Origin: Anaerolineae bacterium
GTDB taxonomy: Bacteria; Chloroflexota; Anaerolineae; Aggregatilineales; Phototrophicaceae
Reading direction: 5' to 3'
Assembly (NCBI GenBank): GCA_022824465.1
Contig: JAJDZV010000008.1
Coordinates: forward strand, 434,001 to 498,000
Length of the DNA stretch: 64,000 bases
Shown here: positions 34,119-42,512 of the stretch, piece by piece
Position numbering within the stretch: the stretch's first letter is position 1
How the letters are laid out: every line of letters starts with the position of its first letter
Made by a program: the position numbers and the translations under genes
Notes under the pieces: generated by a model
Seen by the model: the letters and a program-made list of their open reading frames with translations, nothing else
The model's database searches: none
What the model was told of the DNA's origin: nothing

Positions 34119-35365
34119 GCAGCAAGACGTTATCCGCGCCCCATCCGTTAAAGACACTGCTGCGGCTGCCGTTTACCGCGCTGGTCGCTGTTCTCGGCTT
34201 CGTCAACCGCTTGCGCGCCAATCGAGCCGGCTTTATCGGCTTCTTGGGCCTGCTGGCCTACTTCATCATGACCTTCATCATGCCGCACTTCATCCCCTTC
34301 GATAGCGAAGTCAATTTGGACGAAATCGCCGGACCGGTCGGGTCGCGGATTCAGTTGGCGGTTCACCGCGACAATGCCGCGCTGCGAAGCTTCGAGGACC
34401 TTGCTGGCAAGACAGTCGGCGTTGTCGATCAGACCGGCGGACCCAGCCTAATAGCGCCCTACGCCGATAGCATCACCATCGAGAAGTACCGCTGGACCAG
34501 CCGCCGCGCCGGACCGGGGATTCGCGCCGCCCTGGTCGATCTCGCGAACCAAGAGATCGACGCCATGCTGATATTCTCGAAAACCGTCGAGGAAGTCCGC
34601 GCTGATTCGAGCGACCCGGAGCTGCAAGCCCTGTTCGCGGAGCATGTTGTTATCTCCAATTCCGAGCTTGGACCGCCGCATCTTCTGGGCACCGACACGC
34701 AGGGCCGCGGAATCGCCACGCATATCGTTCACGGCGGCCGCATTCTGATATTGACCGCTGTCATCGGCGGCGTGATTTCCACCTTGATCGCCCTGGTCGT
34801 CGGCTCGCTTTCGGCGATGATCGGCGGCGCATTCGACGCGGCGATGACCGCGCTGTCGAATCTGATTTTGGCGGTGCCGCGCCTCATCCTGCTGGTAGTT
34901 CTGGCCGGCTTGATTCGCTTTGAAAATACGCTCTTCCTCGGCTTAATGATCGGGCTGCTGGGATGGCCTCCGTTGATGCGCGCCATCCGCGCCCAGGTTC
35001 TCAGCTTGCGCGAGCGAGATTTCGTCGAAGCGGCGCGATCGCTGGGTCTCAGCACCTATCACATCATGTTCCGCGAAATGCTGCCAAACATGATCAGCTA
35101 TGTTATGATCAATTTCATCTTCGCTATCACCTTCGCCATGTATGAGCAAATTGCGCTGCTTGTGCTTGGGCTGGCGCCGATTGACGACTACACTTGGGGC
35201 GTCATGCTCTATTTCGGGCGCTCGCGCGGCACGCTCTATAACGTCGACGGCGCGAGCATGGCGCTGTCGCCGGTGCTCGCCATCGCTTTCTTCCAGGTCT
35301 GTCTGGTACTTTTCGCGCGCGCGCTTGAAGAGATCTTTGATCCCCGCTTGCGAGCGGCGGTATAG
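34115..35365 (+). CDS. ABC transporter permease, DppC-like, with an inserted binding-protein-like domain
   Basis: A 416-residue permease. Helix 1 lies at about 40-58 (FIGFLGLLAYFIMTFIM), and the usual DppC signature LLGTDTQGRGIATHIVHGGR is at 190-209, followed by the transmembrane core with the EAA-type loop DFVEAARSLGLSTYHIMFREM. DppC homologues are about 300 residues and have only a short periplasmic segment between helix 1 and that signature. Here about 105 extra residues (77-182) lie there: LAVHRDNAALRSFEDLAGKT, VGVVDQTGG and NQEIDAMLIFSKTVEE resemble the second lobe of type 2 periplasmic binding proteins. The segment would sit outside the membrane. Start ATG 34115, overlapping the dppB-like stop; AGGAG precedes it. 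Confidence 0.88.
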   Translation: MSSKTLSAPHPLKTLLRLPFTALVAVLGFVNRLRANRAGFIGFLGLLAYFIMTFIMPHFIPFDSEVNLDEIAGPVGSRIQLAVHRDNAALRSFEDLAGKTVGVVDQTGGPSLIAPYADSITIEKYRWTSRRAGPGIRAALVDLANQEIDAMLIFSKTVEEVRADSSDPELQALFAEHVVISNSELGPPHLLGTDTQGRGIATHIVHGGRILILTAVIGGVISTLIALVVGSLSAMIGGAFDAAMTALSNLILAVPRLILLVVLAGLIRFENTLFLGLMIGLLGWPPLMRAIRAQVLSLRERDFVEAARSLGLSTYHIMFREMLPNMISYVMINFIFAITFAMYEQIALLVLGLAPIDDYTWGVMLYFGRSRGTLYNVDGASMALSPVLAIAFFQVCLVLFARALEEIFDPRLRAAV

Positions 35366-35376
35366 GGGACCGGCGT

Positions 35377-36393
35377 ATGTTTGACCAACAGCGCGAAGCA
35401 GTTCTGCGGGTTGAGGATCTCTCCATTATCTATCGCACCAAGCGCGGCGATGTCAAGGCGACCAGCCGAGTGTCATTTGACTTGCGCCCCGGCGAAGCAT
35501 TGGCGCTGATCGGCGAAAGCGGCAGCGGTAAAACGACCATCAGCCTGGCGCTAATCCGCAAGCTGCCCAAAAACGCCGTGGTCACGAGCGGCAACATCAC
35601 TTATCGCCGCGACGACAGCGTCCAGGATTTGCTCAAGTTGAGCAATCGGCAATTGCGCGCGTTCCGCTGGAAAGACTGCGCCATGGTATTCCAGGGCGCG
35701 CAAAACGCTTTCAATCCGGTGCTTAAGATTCGGCGTCAGTTTGAAGATACCGCCCAATCGCACGGCTGGACCGACAAGACCGCCATCCGCGAGCGCGCGC
35801 TCAATCTGCTTGAACTCGTCCGCCTCGATCCTGAACGCGTCTACGACTCTTATCCGCACGAGCTCAGCGGCGGCATGAAGCAGCGCACCCTTTTGGCCTT
35901 AGGCGTCTTGCTCAATCCTCAGATCGTCATCCTGGACGAGCCAACGACCGCCCTCGACATCCTCACCCAGCGCGCCATCATTGATGTGCTGAACGACATG
36001 CAGCGGCAGTTGCATTTCAGCATCATATTCATCAGCCATGATCTTTCGCTCGCCGCCGAGATGGCCGATACCGTCGCCACCGTCTACGCCGGCGAAATTG
36101 TGGAAATCGGACCGGTCAACGATATCTTCTATCGTTCCTTGCATCCCTACACCTATGGATTGCTGACTTCGGTTCCGACCTTGGAGCACATGCAAGACCA
36201 CTTGCAAAGCATTCCTGGTTCGCCACCCAACCTGATTGATCCGCCCGCTGGCTGCAAATTCCATCCGCGCTGCGCCTTCGCCACTGACGCCTGCCACAAG
36301 GACAGCCCGCCGCTAGCGCTCGATATCGGAACGCATCCCGCCGCCTGTTGGCACAAGGACCGTCTGCTCGAAAGCCGCAAGGAGCCGGTCTAA
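35377..36393 (+). CDS. ABC transporter ATP-binding protein, DppD-like
   Basis: A 338-residue ATPase subunit of the dipeptide-type importer. Walker A is GESGSGKTT, the Q-loop MVFQGAQNAFNPV, the signature LSGGMKQR, Walker B IVILDEPTTALD and the switch His lies in IFISHDLS. A C-terminal oligopeptide/dipeptide extension (SIPGSPPNLIDPPAGCKFHP) carries the family's cysteines (GCKFHPRC, DACH, AACWH). It is followed without a gap by the second ATPase, which starts at the next base after its stop. Confidence 0.95.
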   Translation: MFDQQREAVLRVEDLSIIYRTKRGDVKATSRVSFDLRPGEALALIGESGSGKTTISLALIRKLPKNAVVTSGNITYRRDDSVQDLLKLSNRQLRAFRWKDCAMVFQGAQNAFNPVLKIRRQFEDTAQSHGWTDKTAIRERALNLLELVRLDPERVYDSYPHELSGGMKQRTLLALGVLLNPQIVILDEPTTALDILTQRAIIDVLNDMQRQLHFSIIFISHDLSLAAEMADTVATVYAGEIVEIGPVNDIFYRSLHPYTYGLLTSVPTLEHMQDHLQSIPGSPPNLIDPPAGCKFHPRCAFATDACHKDSPPLALDIGTHPAACWHKDRLLESRKEPV

Positions 36394-37407
36394 ATGCCTC
36401 AGCCTATCCTTGAACTCAAGCAGGTCTATCGCAGCTTCAAGCGCGGACGCGAAGTCATACCCGTCTTGCAAGACATCAACTTCAGCGTGAACAAGCTGGA
36501 GTTTCTCTGTCTTGTTGGCGAGAGCGGCTGCGGCAAGACAACTACCGGCAAGATCATTTGCGACCTGCTACCGCCGAGTTCCGGCGCGATTGAGTTTGAA
36601 GGCGTGGATATCGCTGCGCTGCGCGGCGCCGATTACAAGCGCTTTCGCCGTTCGGTACAGATCATTCACCAGGACCCTTACGCTTCGCTGAATCCAACGC
36701 ACACCGTTTACGATATGCTGAGCTACCCGCTGTTGACGCATGGCTTAGGCAACGGACGCCGCGGCGTGCGACAGCGCGTCCAGGAATTGATGGATCTTGT
36801 TGACCTGACGCCGGTCGAGGACTTCATCGACAAGTATCCGCATCAGCTAAGCGGGGGACAGCGGCAGCGCGTAAGCATCGCCCGCGCGCTCACTACCGAG
36901 CCGTCGCTCATCGTCGCGGACGAGTCGGTCAGCATGGTCGATGTGTCCATTCGCATTGGCTTGCTACAGATGATGATGGACCTACGCGACCGGCTTGGCG
37001 TGACAATCGTCTTCATCACGCACGACCTGGCGCTCGCGAAGTACTTCGCCTGGGAAGGGCGCATCGGCGTCATGTATCTCGGGCGCCTGGTCGAACTCGG
37101 CAGAACACAGGAGATCATCCGTAATCCACAGCACCCGTATACCAAGGTTCTGCTGTCCGCGATCCCCGAACCCGATCCGGAAAAGACGCGCAGCAAAGAG
37201 CATATTCAGCTCCGCAGCGAAGACATCCCGCGCCTGACTGAATTGCCGCCGGGGTGCTCCTTTCATCCGCGCTGCCCCTGGTATGTCGAAGGCGTCTGCG
37301 ATGATGTCGTGCCGCAGTTGGTTTCGCTGGCAGGGGCAGATTCTGAATCTGAGGTCGCCTGCATTCCCTTGGAACGGGGACAGGAACTGGTGCTGCATGA
37401 CGCCTAA
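36394..37407 (+). CDS. ABC transporter ATP-binding protein, DppF-like
   Basis: The second ATPase (337 residues) of the importer, paired with the DppD-like one. Motifs: GESGCGKTTTGK (Walker A), IIHQDPYASLNP (Q-loop), [10 protein letters not shown] (signature), LIVADESVSMVD (Walker B) and FITHDLALAKY (switch His). In Walker B the usual DEPTSALD reads DESVSMVD, keeping the Asp and Glu. The C-terminal FHPRCPWYVEGVC region matches the oligopeptide extension. Its end overlaps the ATG of a 60-residue membrane protein by 11 bases. Confidence 0.95.
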   Translation: MPQPILELKQVYRSFKRGREVIPVLQDINFSVNKLEFLCLVGESGCGKTTTGKIICDLLPPSSGAIEFEGVDIAALRGADYKRFRRSVQIIHQDPYASLNPTHTVYDMLSYPLLTHGLGNGRRGVRQRVQELMDLVDLTPVEDFIDKYPHQLSGGQRQRVSIARALTTEPSLIVADESVSMVDVSIRIGLLQMMMDLRDRLGVTIVFITHDLALAKYFAWEGRIGVMYLGRLVELGRTQEIIRNPQHPYTKVLLSAIPEPDPEKTRSKEHIQLRSEDIPRLTELPPGCSFHPRCPWYVEGVCDDVVPQLVSLAGADSESEVACIPLERGQELVLHDA

Positions 37408-37579
37408 TATGCTCAAGGTCTTTTATACAGTCGCGGTCTTCATCATCGGCGCTTCTCTGTTTCTGCTCTTGATAGTCCCGCCCGATTCGCCGGAATACTT
37501 CGTTACCTTGCTTTCGATCGGCGTCGGCGCGATATTGCTGATTCTCGTAGCCTTGACCACCTGGATCATCAACCGCTGA
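37397..37579 (+). CDS. Small two-helix membrane protein of unknown function
   Basis: A 60-residue protein with two hydrophobic helices (about 8-25, VFYTVAVFIIGASLFLLLI, and about 38-57, IGVGAILLILVALTTWII) separated by the short loop PPDSPEYFVT. It starts at the ATG 37397 overlapping the DppF-like gene; an ATG at 37409 is an alternative. The reading frame ends 31 bp before the ROK kinase gene. Its position inside a tightly packed ABC operon suggests a transporter accessory subunit, but there is no homology I can name. Confidence 0.6.
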   Translation: MTPNMLKVFYTVAVFIIGASLFLLLIVPPDSPEYFVTLLSIGVGAILLILVALTTWIINR

Positions 37580-37610
37580 TCGTGAACGCTATCAGCCACA
37601 GGATCGAACA

Positions 37611-38567
37611 GTGCGCACTGAACTGACCGTTGGCGTCGATATCGGCGGCACCAAAACCGCCCTTGTCGTTGCGGACCGCCGGGGCCGGATCCTCGATTCC
37701 AAGACATTGCCCACGCAAACGCAGGCGCCTTATAGCGATACAGTCAGCCGGGTTTGCGCGCTGGTGAACCAGTATATTGAGCGCTACGACGGGATCAGCG
37801 GCATCGGCATTGGCGTGCCGGGACCCGTCGATGTCGCGCGAGGCATCGCCATTCACGCCGCGAATCTGGGCTGGCGCGACGTGCCGATCCTCGAAGCCAT
37901 CACCAAGGGACTGGCTCGCGCCCTTCCCGTCTACATCGACAATGACGTCAACGTCGGCGCTATCGGCGAGCGACTCTTCGGCGCGGCCAAAGACCAGGAC
38001 AACTTCGTCTACCTGATCATCGGCACAGGCGTCGGCGGCGCAGTGGTGTTTGACAAGGTCTTGCTGCGCGGCGCCTCAAACTCGGAAATGGAAATCGGCC
38101 ATGTATCTCTCGACCCGGTTTGCGGGCGGGTTTGCACTTGCGGCCAGCGCGGCTGTCTTGAAATGTCCATATCGGGCAAAGGCATCATCGCCCATGCCAG
38201 GCAGCACCTGGCCGACTATCCTCAATCACGCCTGTCGGCCGGGTCGCTCACGACGCGCAATATCATCAACGCGGCCGAAGCGAACGACGCGTTGGCGACG
38301 CATGTCATGCAGGAAGCGGCGCGCGCCTTGGGCGTTGCCTGCGCCTGGTGCATCAACATGTTCAATCCGGCGCAGATTATCTTGGGAGGCGGCTTGATCC
38401 ACGCGACCTGGCATCTGCTGGAAGAGCCGACCCTCGCGACGGCGCGCGCTCGCTGCCTGCCGCTTAATTATGCCGCCGCGACTGTTTCACTGTCCCAGCT
38501 GCGGGATGGCGCGCTTGGGGCATCCGCTCTCGTCTGGCATCACCAAAATGAGGACAAGCGCCCATGA
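37611..38567 (+). CDS. ROK-family sugar kinase
   Basis: A 318-residue ROK kinase that phosphorylates a hexose or derivative using ATP. The phosphate-binding motif VGVDIGGTKTALVV is at residues 8-21, the catalytic Asp is in YIDNDVNVGAIGE, and the Zn-binding signature is MEIGHVSLDPVCG with CTCGQRGCLE, including the conserved GH. These motifs are intact, unlike in the ROK repressor at 29,860. The start is a GTG with AGGA upstream. The stop overlaps the ATG of the M81 gene. Glucokinase-like activity is likely, but N-acetylmannosamine or allose are alternatives. Confidence 0.87.
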   Translation: MRTELTVGVDIGGTKTALVVADRRGRILDSKTLPTQTQAPYSDTVSRVCALVNQYIERYDGISGIGIGVPGPVDVARGIAIHAANLGWRDVPILEAITKGLARALPVYIDNDVNVGAIGERLFGAAKDQDNFVYLIIGTGVGGAVVFDKVLLRGASNSEMEIGHVSLDPVCGRVCTCGQRGCLEMSISGKGIIAHARQHLADYPQSRLSAGSLTTRNIINAAEANDALATHVMQEAARALGVACAWCINMFNPAQIILGGGLIHATWHLLEEPTLATARARCLPLNYAAATVSLSQLRDGALGASALVWHHQNEDKRP

Positions 38568-39985
38568 AGATCGCTATCGGCGGCATCGCCAACGAAAGCT
38601 GCACCTTTTCACCCCTGCCTTCGACACTGGACGACTTCCGTCTGACTCGGCAGGGGGATCCGCATTTTGACGAACTCTATCCTTTTCTGTCGGCATTTCC
38701 GGAAGCGGAATTTACCGGCACGGTCACAGCCAAGGCGCTTCCGGGCGGTCCCGTTGAGCCGAGCGCATACGCCGCCATAAAGACGGAACTTCTCGAGCGG
38801 CTTGAGGCGCTGCTGCCGCTCGACGGCGTCTACCTGGACATGCACGGCGCGCTCTACGTCAGCGGTATGGAAGATGCCGAAGGCGATTGGATGAGCGCCA
38901 TCCGCGAACTTGTCGGTCCGGATTGCCTCATCGCCGCCAGCTACGATCTGCACGGAAACGTCTCCGAGCATATCATGGCAGCGCTTGATATCATCAGCGG
39001 TTATCGCACCGCACCCCACATCGACACGCTTGAGACGCGCGAACGGGTAGTTTCGCTGCTGATGCGCTGCCTGCGCGAGGGCATCCGCCCGCACAAAGCC
39101 TTCGTCAAGATTCCGGTAGGCTTGCCCGGCGAGAAGACCAGTACGGAGTGGGAACCGGGCAAGTCGATATACCAGGTGATCCCAGCCGAGATTGATGGCG
39201 ACGCCGTGATGGACGCAACGGTTCAAGTCGGCTACGTCTGGGCGGACGAGCCGCGTATGACAGCCTGCGCCATCGCCGTGGGCACAGACCCTTCGGCAGC
39301 TGCGGCCGCCGCCAGCCGCCTCGCCGCGCGCTACTGGAGTCGCCGCGCCGATTTCCGCTTTGGGGTCGAGGCGCTCTCGATCGACGACTGCATCCGACAA
39401 GCTGTGGCTGCAACCGACGCGCCCGTCATCATCAGCGACTCGGGCGACAACGTCACGGCCGGCGGCGTCGGCGATGTCACGGCATTTCTCGAACGCGCGT
39501 TTGAGCATCAACCCGACGACCTGGTCTATGCCAGCATTGTTGATGAAGCCGCGGTCATGCGCTGCCTCGACGCCGGCGCCGGCGCGACGCTCGACCTTGA
39601 AATCGGCGGCAAGCTGGACACGCGCCACGCGAAGCCTTTGCCTGTAAGCGGATCCGTCGAATTCATCAAGCCGGATGAGCGCAATCCGCAGGTAGTCCTC
39701 AAATCGCAGGGCATCCGCATCATCTTGACCGCCCGTCGCGCCTCTTTCCAGCGGCGTCAGCAATTCATTGATCTGAATATCACACCCGAAGACCACAAAA
39801 TCATCGTCGTCAAAATCGGTTACCTTACGCCAGAACTTAAAGCGATGGCTCGGCAAAACACACTTGCGCTATCGCCCGGCGCTGTCAACCAGGACTTGCT
39901 GTCGCTGACGTTCAAGCGCATTAGCCGTCCTTGCTATCCCTTCGACGCCGACATGGCCTGGGAAGCCGAACCGCTGATGTTCTGA
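38564..39985 (+). CDS. M81/MlrC-family metallopeptidase-like protein
   Basis: A 473-residue member of the M81 (microcystinase C, MlrC) family. Visible family features: KIAIGGIANESCTFSPLPS at the N-terminus, LDMHGALYVSGMEDAEGD and ASYDLHGNVSEHIM, whose His and Asp residues probably hold zinc, SGYRTAPHID, and SDSGDNVTAGGVGD at the start of the C-terminal domain. MlrC degrades linearised microcystin, but most homologues are of unknown substrate and are often beside dipeptide-type ABC importers, as here. The ATG overlaps the ROK kinase stop. It ends the operon, facing the aldose epimerase gene. Confidence 0.88.
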   Translation: MKIAIGGIANESCTFSPLPSTLDDFRLTRQGDPHFDELYPFLSAFPEAEFTGTVTAKALPGGPVEPSAYAAIKTELLERLEALLPLDGVYLDMHGALYVSGMEDAEGDWMSAIRELVGPDCLIAASYDLHGNVSEHIMAALDIISGYRTAPHIDTLETRERVVSLLMRCLREGIRPHKAFVKIPVGLPGEKTSTEWEPGKSIYQVIPAEIDGDAVMDATVQVGYVWADEPRMTACAIAVGTDPSAAAAAASRLAARYWSRRADFRFGVEALSIDDCIRQAVAATDAPVIISDSGDNVTAGGVGDVTAFLERAFEHQPDDLVYASIVDEAAVMRCLDAGAGATLDLEIGGKLDTRHAKPLPVSGSVEFIKPDERNPQVVLKSQGIRIILTARRASFQRRQQFIDLNITPEDHKIIVVKIGYLTPELKAMARQNTLALSPGAVNQDLLSLTFKRISRPCYPFDADMAWEAEPLMF

Positions 39986-40105
39986 GGCGTCGCAAAGGCC
40001 GACTATGCTGATGAATTTAGCCTTGTCGCTAACTGGAAGCTGGCCTTATGACGCTCTTTACAAAAACGACCGCTTGCGCGACGCCTTTGATCCAACCGCC
40101 TCCGA

Positions 40106-41158
40106 TTAGGCGCCGGCGTCCGTCGAGAAACGATACACCGTCGTCGATTCAAATCGCTCGCCGGGGCGCAGCACAGTCGACGGGAAATGCGGCTGATTGG
40201 GCGAATCGGGAAAGTGCTGCGTCTCCAACGCAAAGCCGTCGCTTTGCCGATACAAACGCCCGGACGTTCCAACCAAGGTCGTATCAAGCACGTTGCCAGC
40301 ATAGAACTGGACGCCCGGCTCGGTCGTCCAGACTTCCATGACGCGCCCCGATCGCGGCTCGTATACACGCGCCGCCATACCCAGCTCCTCGTCGTCCAAG
40401 CCGTCACGATTCAGAACGAAATTGTGATCGTAGCCCTTCGCCATCACAATCTGCGGATGGGCTGCGCGCTGCCCGGGTCCGATCGCTTTGGGAGCGCGGA
40501 AATCAAATGGGGCGCCCGCCACGGGCGCGACCTCGCCGGTCGGTATCTGCCGCGAGTCGGTCGGCGTGTAGCTGTCGGCATTTAGCGTCAAGATATGTTC
40601 GTAGATCGTGCCTTCGCCCTCGCCCATCAGGTTGAAGTAGCTGTGATTCGTCAGGTTGAGCACCGTCGGCGCGTCTGTCACGGCGGCGTAGTCAATCCGC
40701 AGCGCATTGTCAGCGTCCAGGAGGTAGCGCACGCTCACGGCAAGCGCGCCAGGATAGCCTTCTTCGCCGTCCGGACTCAGATAAGAAAACTCGACGCCGT
40801 CATCGATCGTCCGCGCGTTCCAAATGCGCTTGTCAAATCCGACCGCGCCGCCATGCAGCGACGACAGACCGTCTTGCTTGTACAGTTCGTATTCGACGCC
40901 GTCGAGGGTGAATCGTCCGCCAGCGATGCGATTGGCATAGCGCCCGGTGATCGCGCCGAAATAGGGATGGCCGGCTTCGTACTGCGCCAGATTGTCGAAG
41001 CCCAGGGCGACATTGGCGAAACGACCCTGCCGATCCGGCACGCGAATCGATGTCAATATCCCGCCGTAGCTGATCAGCGTGACTTCCATGCCATTTGCGT
41101 TGGACAGCCCAAACTGCTCGACCGCCCGGCCATCTCTCGTCGTTCCGTATCGCTTCAC
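40106..41158 (-). CDS. galM: Aldose 1-epimerase (galactose mutarotase)
   Basis: Interconverts alpha and beta anomers of hexoses. The 350-residue protein shows FGAITGRYANRIAGGRF, the catalytic His in VLNLTNHSYFNLMG, GYDHNFVLNRDG, and the catalytic Glu in GFALETQHFPDSPNQ. Length is normal. I take the GTG at 41,158 as start because GGGGA lies seven bases upstream; a TTG at 41,182 would add eight residues. It diverges from the aldo/keto reductase and is convergent with the M81 gene. Sugar supply to the ROK kinase is a natural context. Confidence 0.92.
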   Translation of the reverse strand: MKRYGTTRDGRAVEQFGLSNANGMEVTLISYGGILTSIRVPDRQGRFANVALGFDNLAQYEAGHPYFGAITGRYANRIAGGRFTLDGVEYELYKQDGLSSLHGGAVGFDKRIWNARTIDDGVEFSYLSPDGEEGYPGALAVSVRYLLDADNALRIDYAAVTDAPTVLNLTNHSYFNLMGEGEGTIYEHILTLNADSYTPTDSRQIPTGEVAPVAGAPFDFRAPKAIGPGQRAAHPQIVMAKGYDHNFVLNRDGLDDEELGMAARVYEPRSGRVMEVWTTEPGVQFYAGNVLDTTLVGTSGRLYRQSDGFALETQHFPDSPNQPHFPSTVLRPGERFESTTVYRFSTDAGA

Positions 41159-41298
41159 TTGGCCATCCCCCTGCTCTCGCAAATGTATCCGCCAATTTTA
41201 ACGTATTCTGCGCGGTTCAAGTAACACCGAGCGCCCGACGGTCCGGCGTCTTTCCATTATTGCTTCGTAGCGCGGGCGCCGCCGCGCGCATCTGTCGG

Positions 41299-41327
41299 TT
41301 AACGCAGCGCCTATTCCAAGTTACAAT
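41299..41327 (+). promoter_or_regulatory. Promoter of the aldo/keto reductase gene
   Basis: TTAACG at 41299-41304 and TACAAT at 41322-41327 are 17 bp apart. Transcription would start near 41,334, with AGGAG and the ATG at 41,362 following at ordinary spacing. Confidence 0.55.
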
Positions 41328-41361
41328 GCCTGGGCGACCTTCCAGTGTACAGGAGAACACC

Positions 41362-42399
41362 ATGAAATACCGCTCACTCGGACGCACCGGCGTCATGGTC
41401 AGCGAGCTTTGCCTCGGCTGCATGAACTTCGGCGGCCCCACTTCAGAAACTGACAGCTTTGATATGATCGACCGCGCCCTCGACGCTGGCGTCAACTTCT
41501 TTGATACCGCCAATGTTTACAGTCGCGGCGGCAGTGAAACGGTCGTCGGCAAGGCATTGCAGCGCAACGGCAAGCGCGACCGCATCGTGCTCGCCACCAA
41601 AGTGCATGGCCGCATGGACGACGACGACATCCTTGCCGCGGGCAACAACCGCCGCCATATCATCCAGCAATGCGACGCCAGCCTGAAGCGCTTGCAAACA
41701 GACTATATTGATCTTTACCAATTGCATCGCCCCAACCCTGACATCCCCATTGATGAGACTCTGCGCGCCCTCGATGACCTGATCCGCGCGGGCAAGGTCC
41801 GTTACATTGGGACCAGTTCCTTCCCGTCTTGGCGCGTCTTGGAGTCGCTCTGGGTCGCCAAGGAACTGGGCTTGAACCGCTTCGTCAGCGAACAGCCGCC
41901 TTATCATCTGCTCGACCGCACAATTGAACGCGAGATGGTCCCGATGGCGCAGTCGTATGGCATTGCGATCATCCCCTGGTCGCCATTGGCGCGCGGCTTT
42001 CTAACTGGCAGGTACAGACGCGGCGAGCCAATCCCGGGCGACAGCCGCTTCGGGCGCGACGCCGGCGGCGGCTCGGCAACTTTGCGCCGGCGCGACCAGC
42101 ACTTCACCGATCTCGGCTTCAACCTGCTTGACCTGGTGCAGGCGATCGCTGACGAGAAGGGCTGCAGCGCCAGCCAGGTCGCGCTCGCTTGGGTAAATAG
42201 CAAGCCCGGCATCACCAGCCCCATCATCGGCCCGCGCACCATGGCGCACCTGGTAGACAACCTCGGCGCAATTGAAGTCGAAATCACCGCTGAAGACCAC
42301 GCGCGGCTTGATGCCTTGGCTGAACCGGAACGCGCCACCGTACCCTACTATCACGGCGGCATGATCAACTTCAATCCCAACGAGTACGCCTGGCTCTAG
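41362..42399 (+). CDS. Aldo/keto reductase
   Basis: A 345-residue NADPH-dependent TIM-barrel reductase. The catalytic tetrad is visible: Asp and Tyr in FFDTANVYSRGGSE, Lys in IVLATKVHG and His in LYQLHRPNP. The nucleotide-binding end includes the family's SQVALAWVNSKPGIT region. AGGAG lies six bases before the ATG. The family resembles YghZ/Kv-beta-like bacterial AKRs that reduce methylglyoxal or aldehydes; the substrate here is not predictable. It stands alone on its transcript between galM and the OYE-like gene. Confidence 0.9.
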   Translation: MKYRSLGRTGVMVSELCLGCMNFGGPTSETDSFDMIDRALDAGVNFFDTANVYSRGGSETVVGKALQRNGKRDRIVLATKVHGRMDDDDILAAGNNRRHIIQQCDASLKRLQTDYIDLYQLHRPNPDIPIDETLRALDDLIRAGKVRYIGTSSFPSWRVLESLWVAKELGLNRFVSEQPPYHLLDRTIEREMVPMAQSYGIAIIPWSPLARGFLTGRYRRGEPIPGDSRFGRDAGGGSATLRRRDQHFTDLGFNLLDLVQAIADEKGCSASQVALAWVNSKPGITSPIIGPRTMAHLVDNLGAIEVEITAEDHARLDALAEPERATVPYYHGGMINFNPNEYAWL

Positions 42400-42512
42400 G
42401 CGGCGCTACTCGGTCGCTGTCTGGTTGGTGTTAACGACTGGGAATAGCTTTCTTTACCGCCCGTACTCAAGTGCCTCGGGGAAGAGGCCGCGGGATTGGG
42501 TAGATCTTAAAG

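Noticed and set aside
38609-39856. A 415-residue open frame on the minus strand
   Set aside because: It is antisense to the M81 gene, which has intact metal motifs and overlaps its neighbour in the expected way.
39986-40105. Inverted repeat GGCGTCGC (39986-39993) and GCGACGCC (40078-40085) as a terminator
   Set aside because: The arms are 84 bases apart, no U run follows and 8-bp matches of this composition are expected by chance in GC-rich DNA.
42473-42488. Hairpin GCCTC-6-GAGGC as a terminator
   Set aside because: The stem is only five base pairs and no U run follows on either strand.
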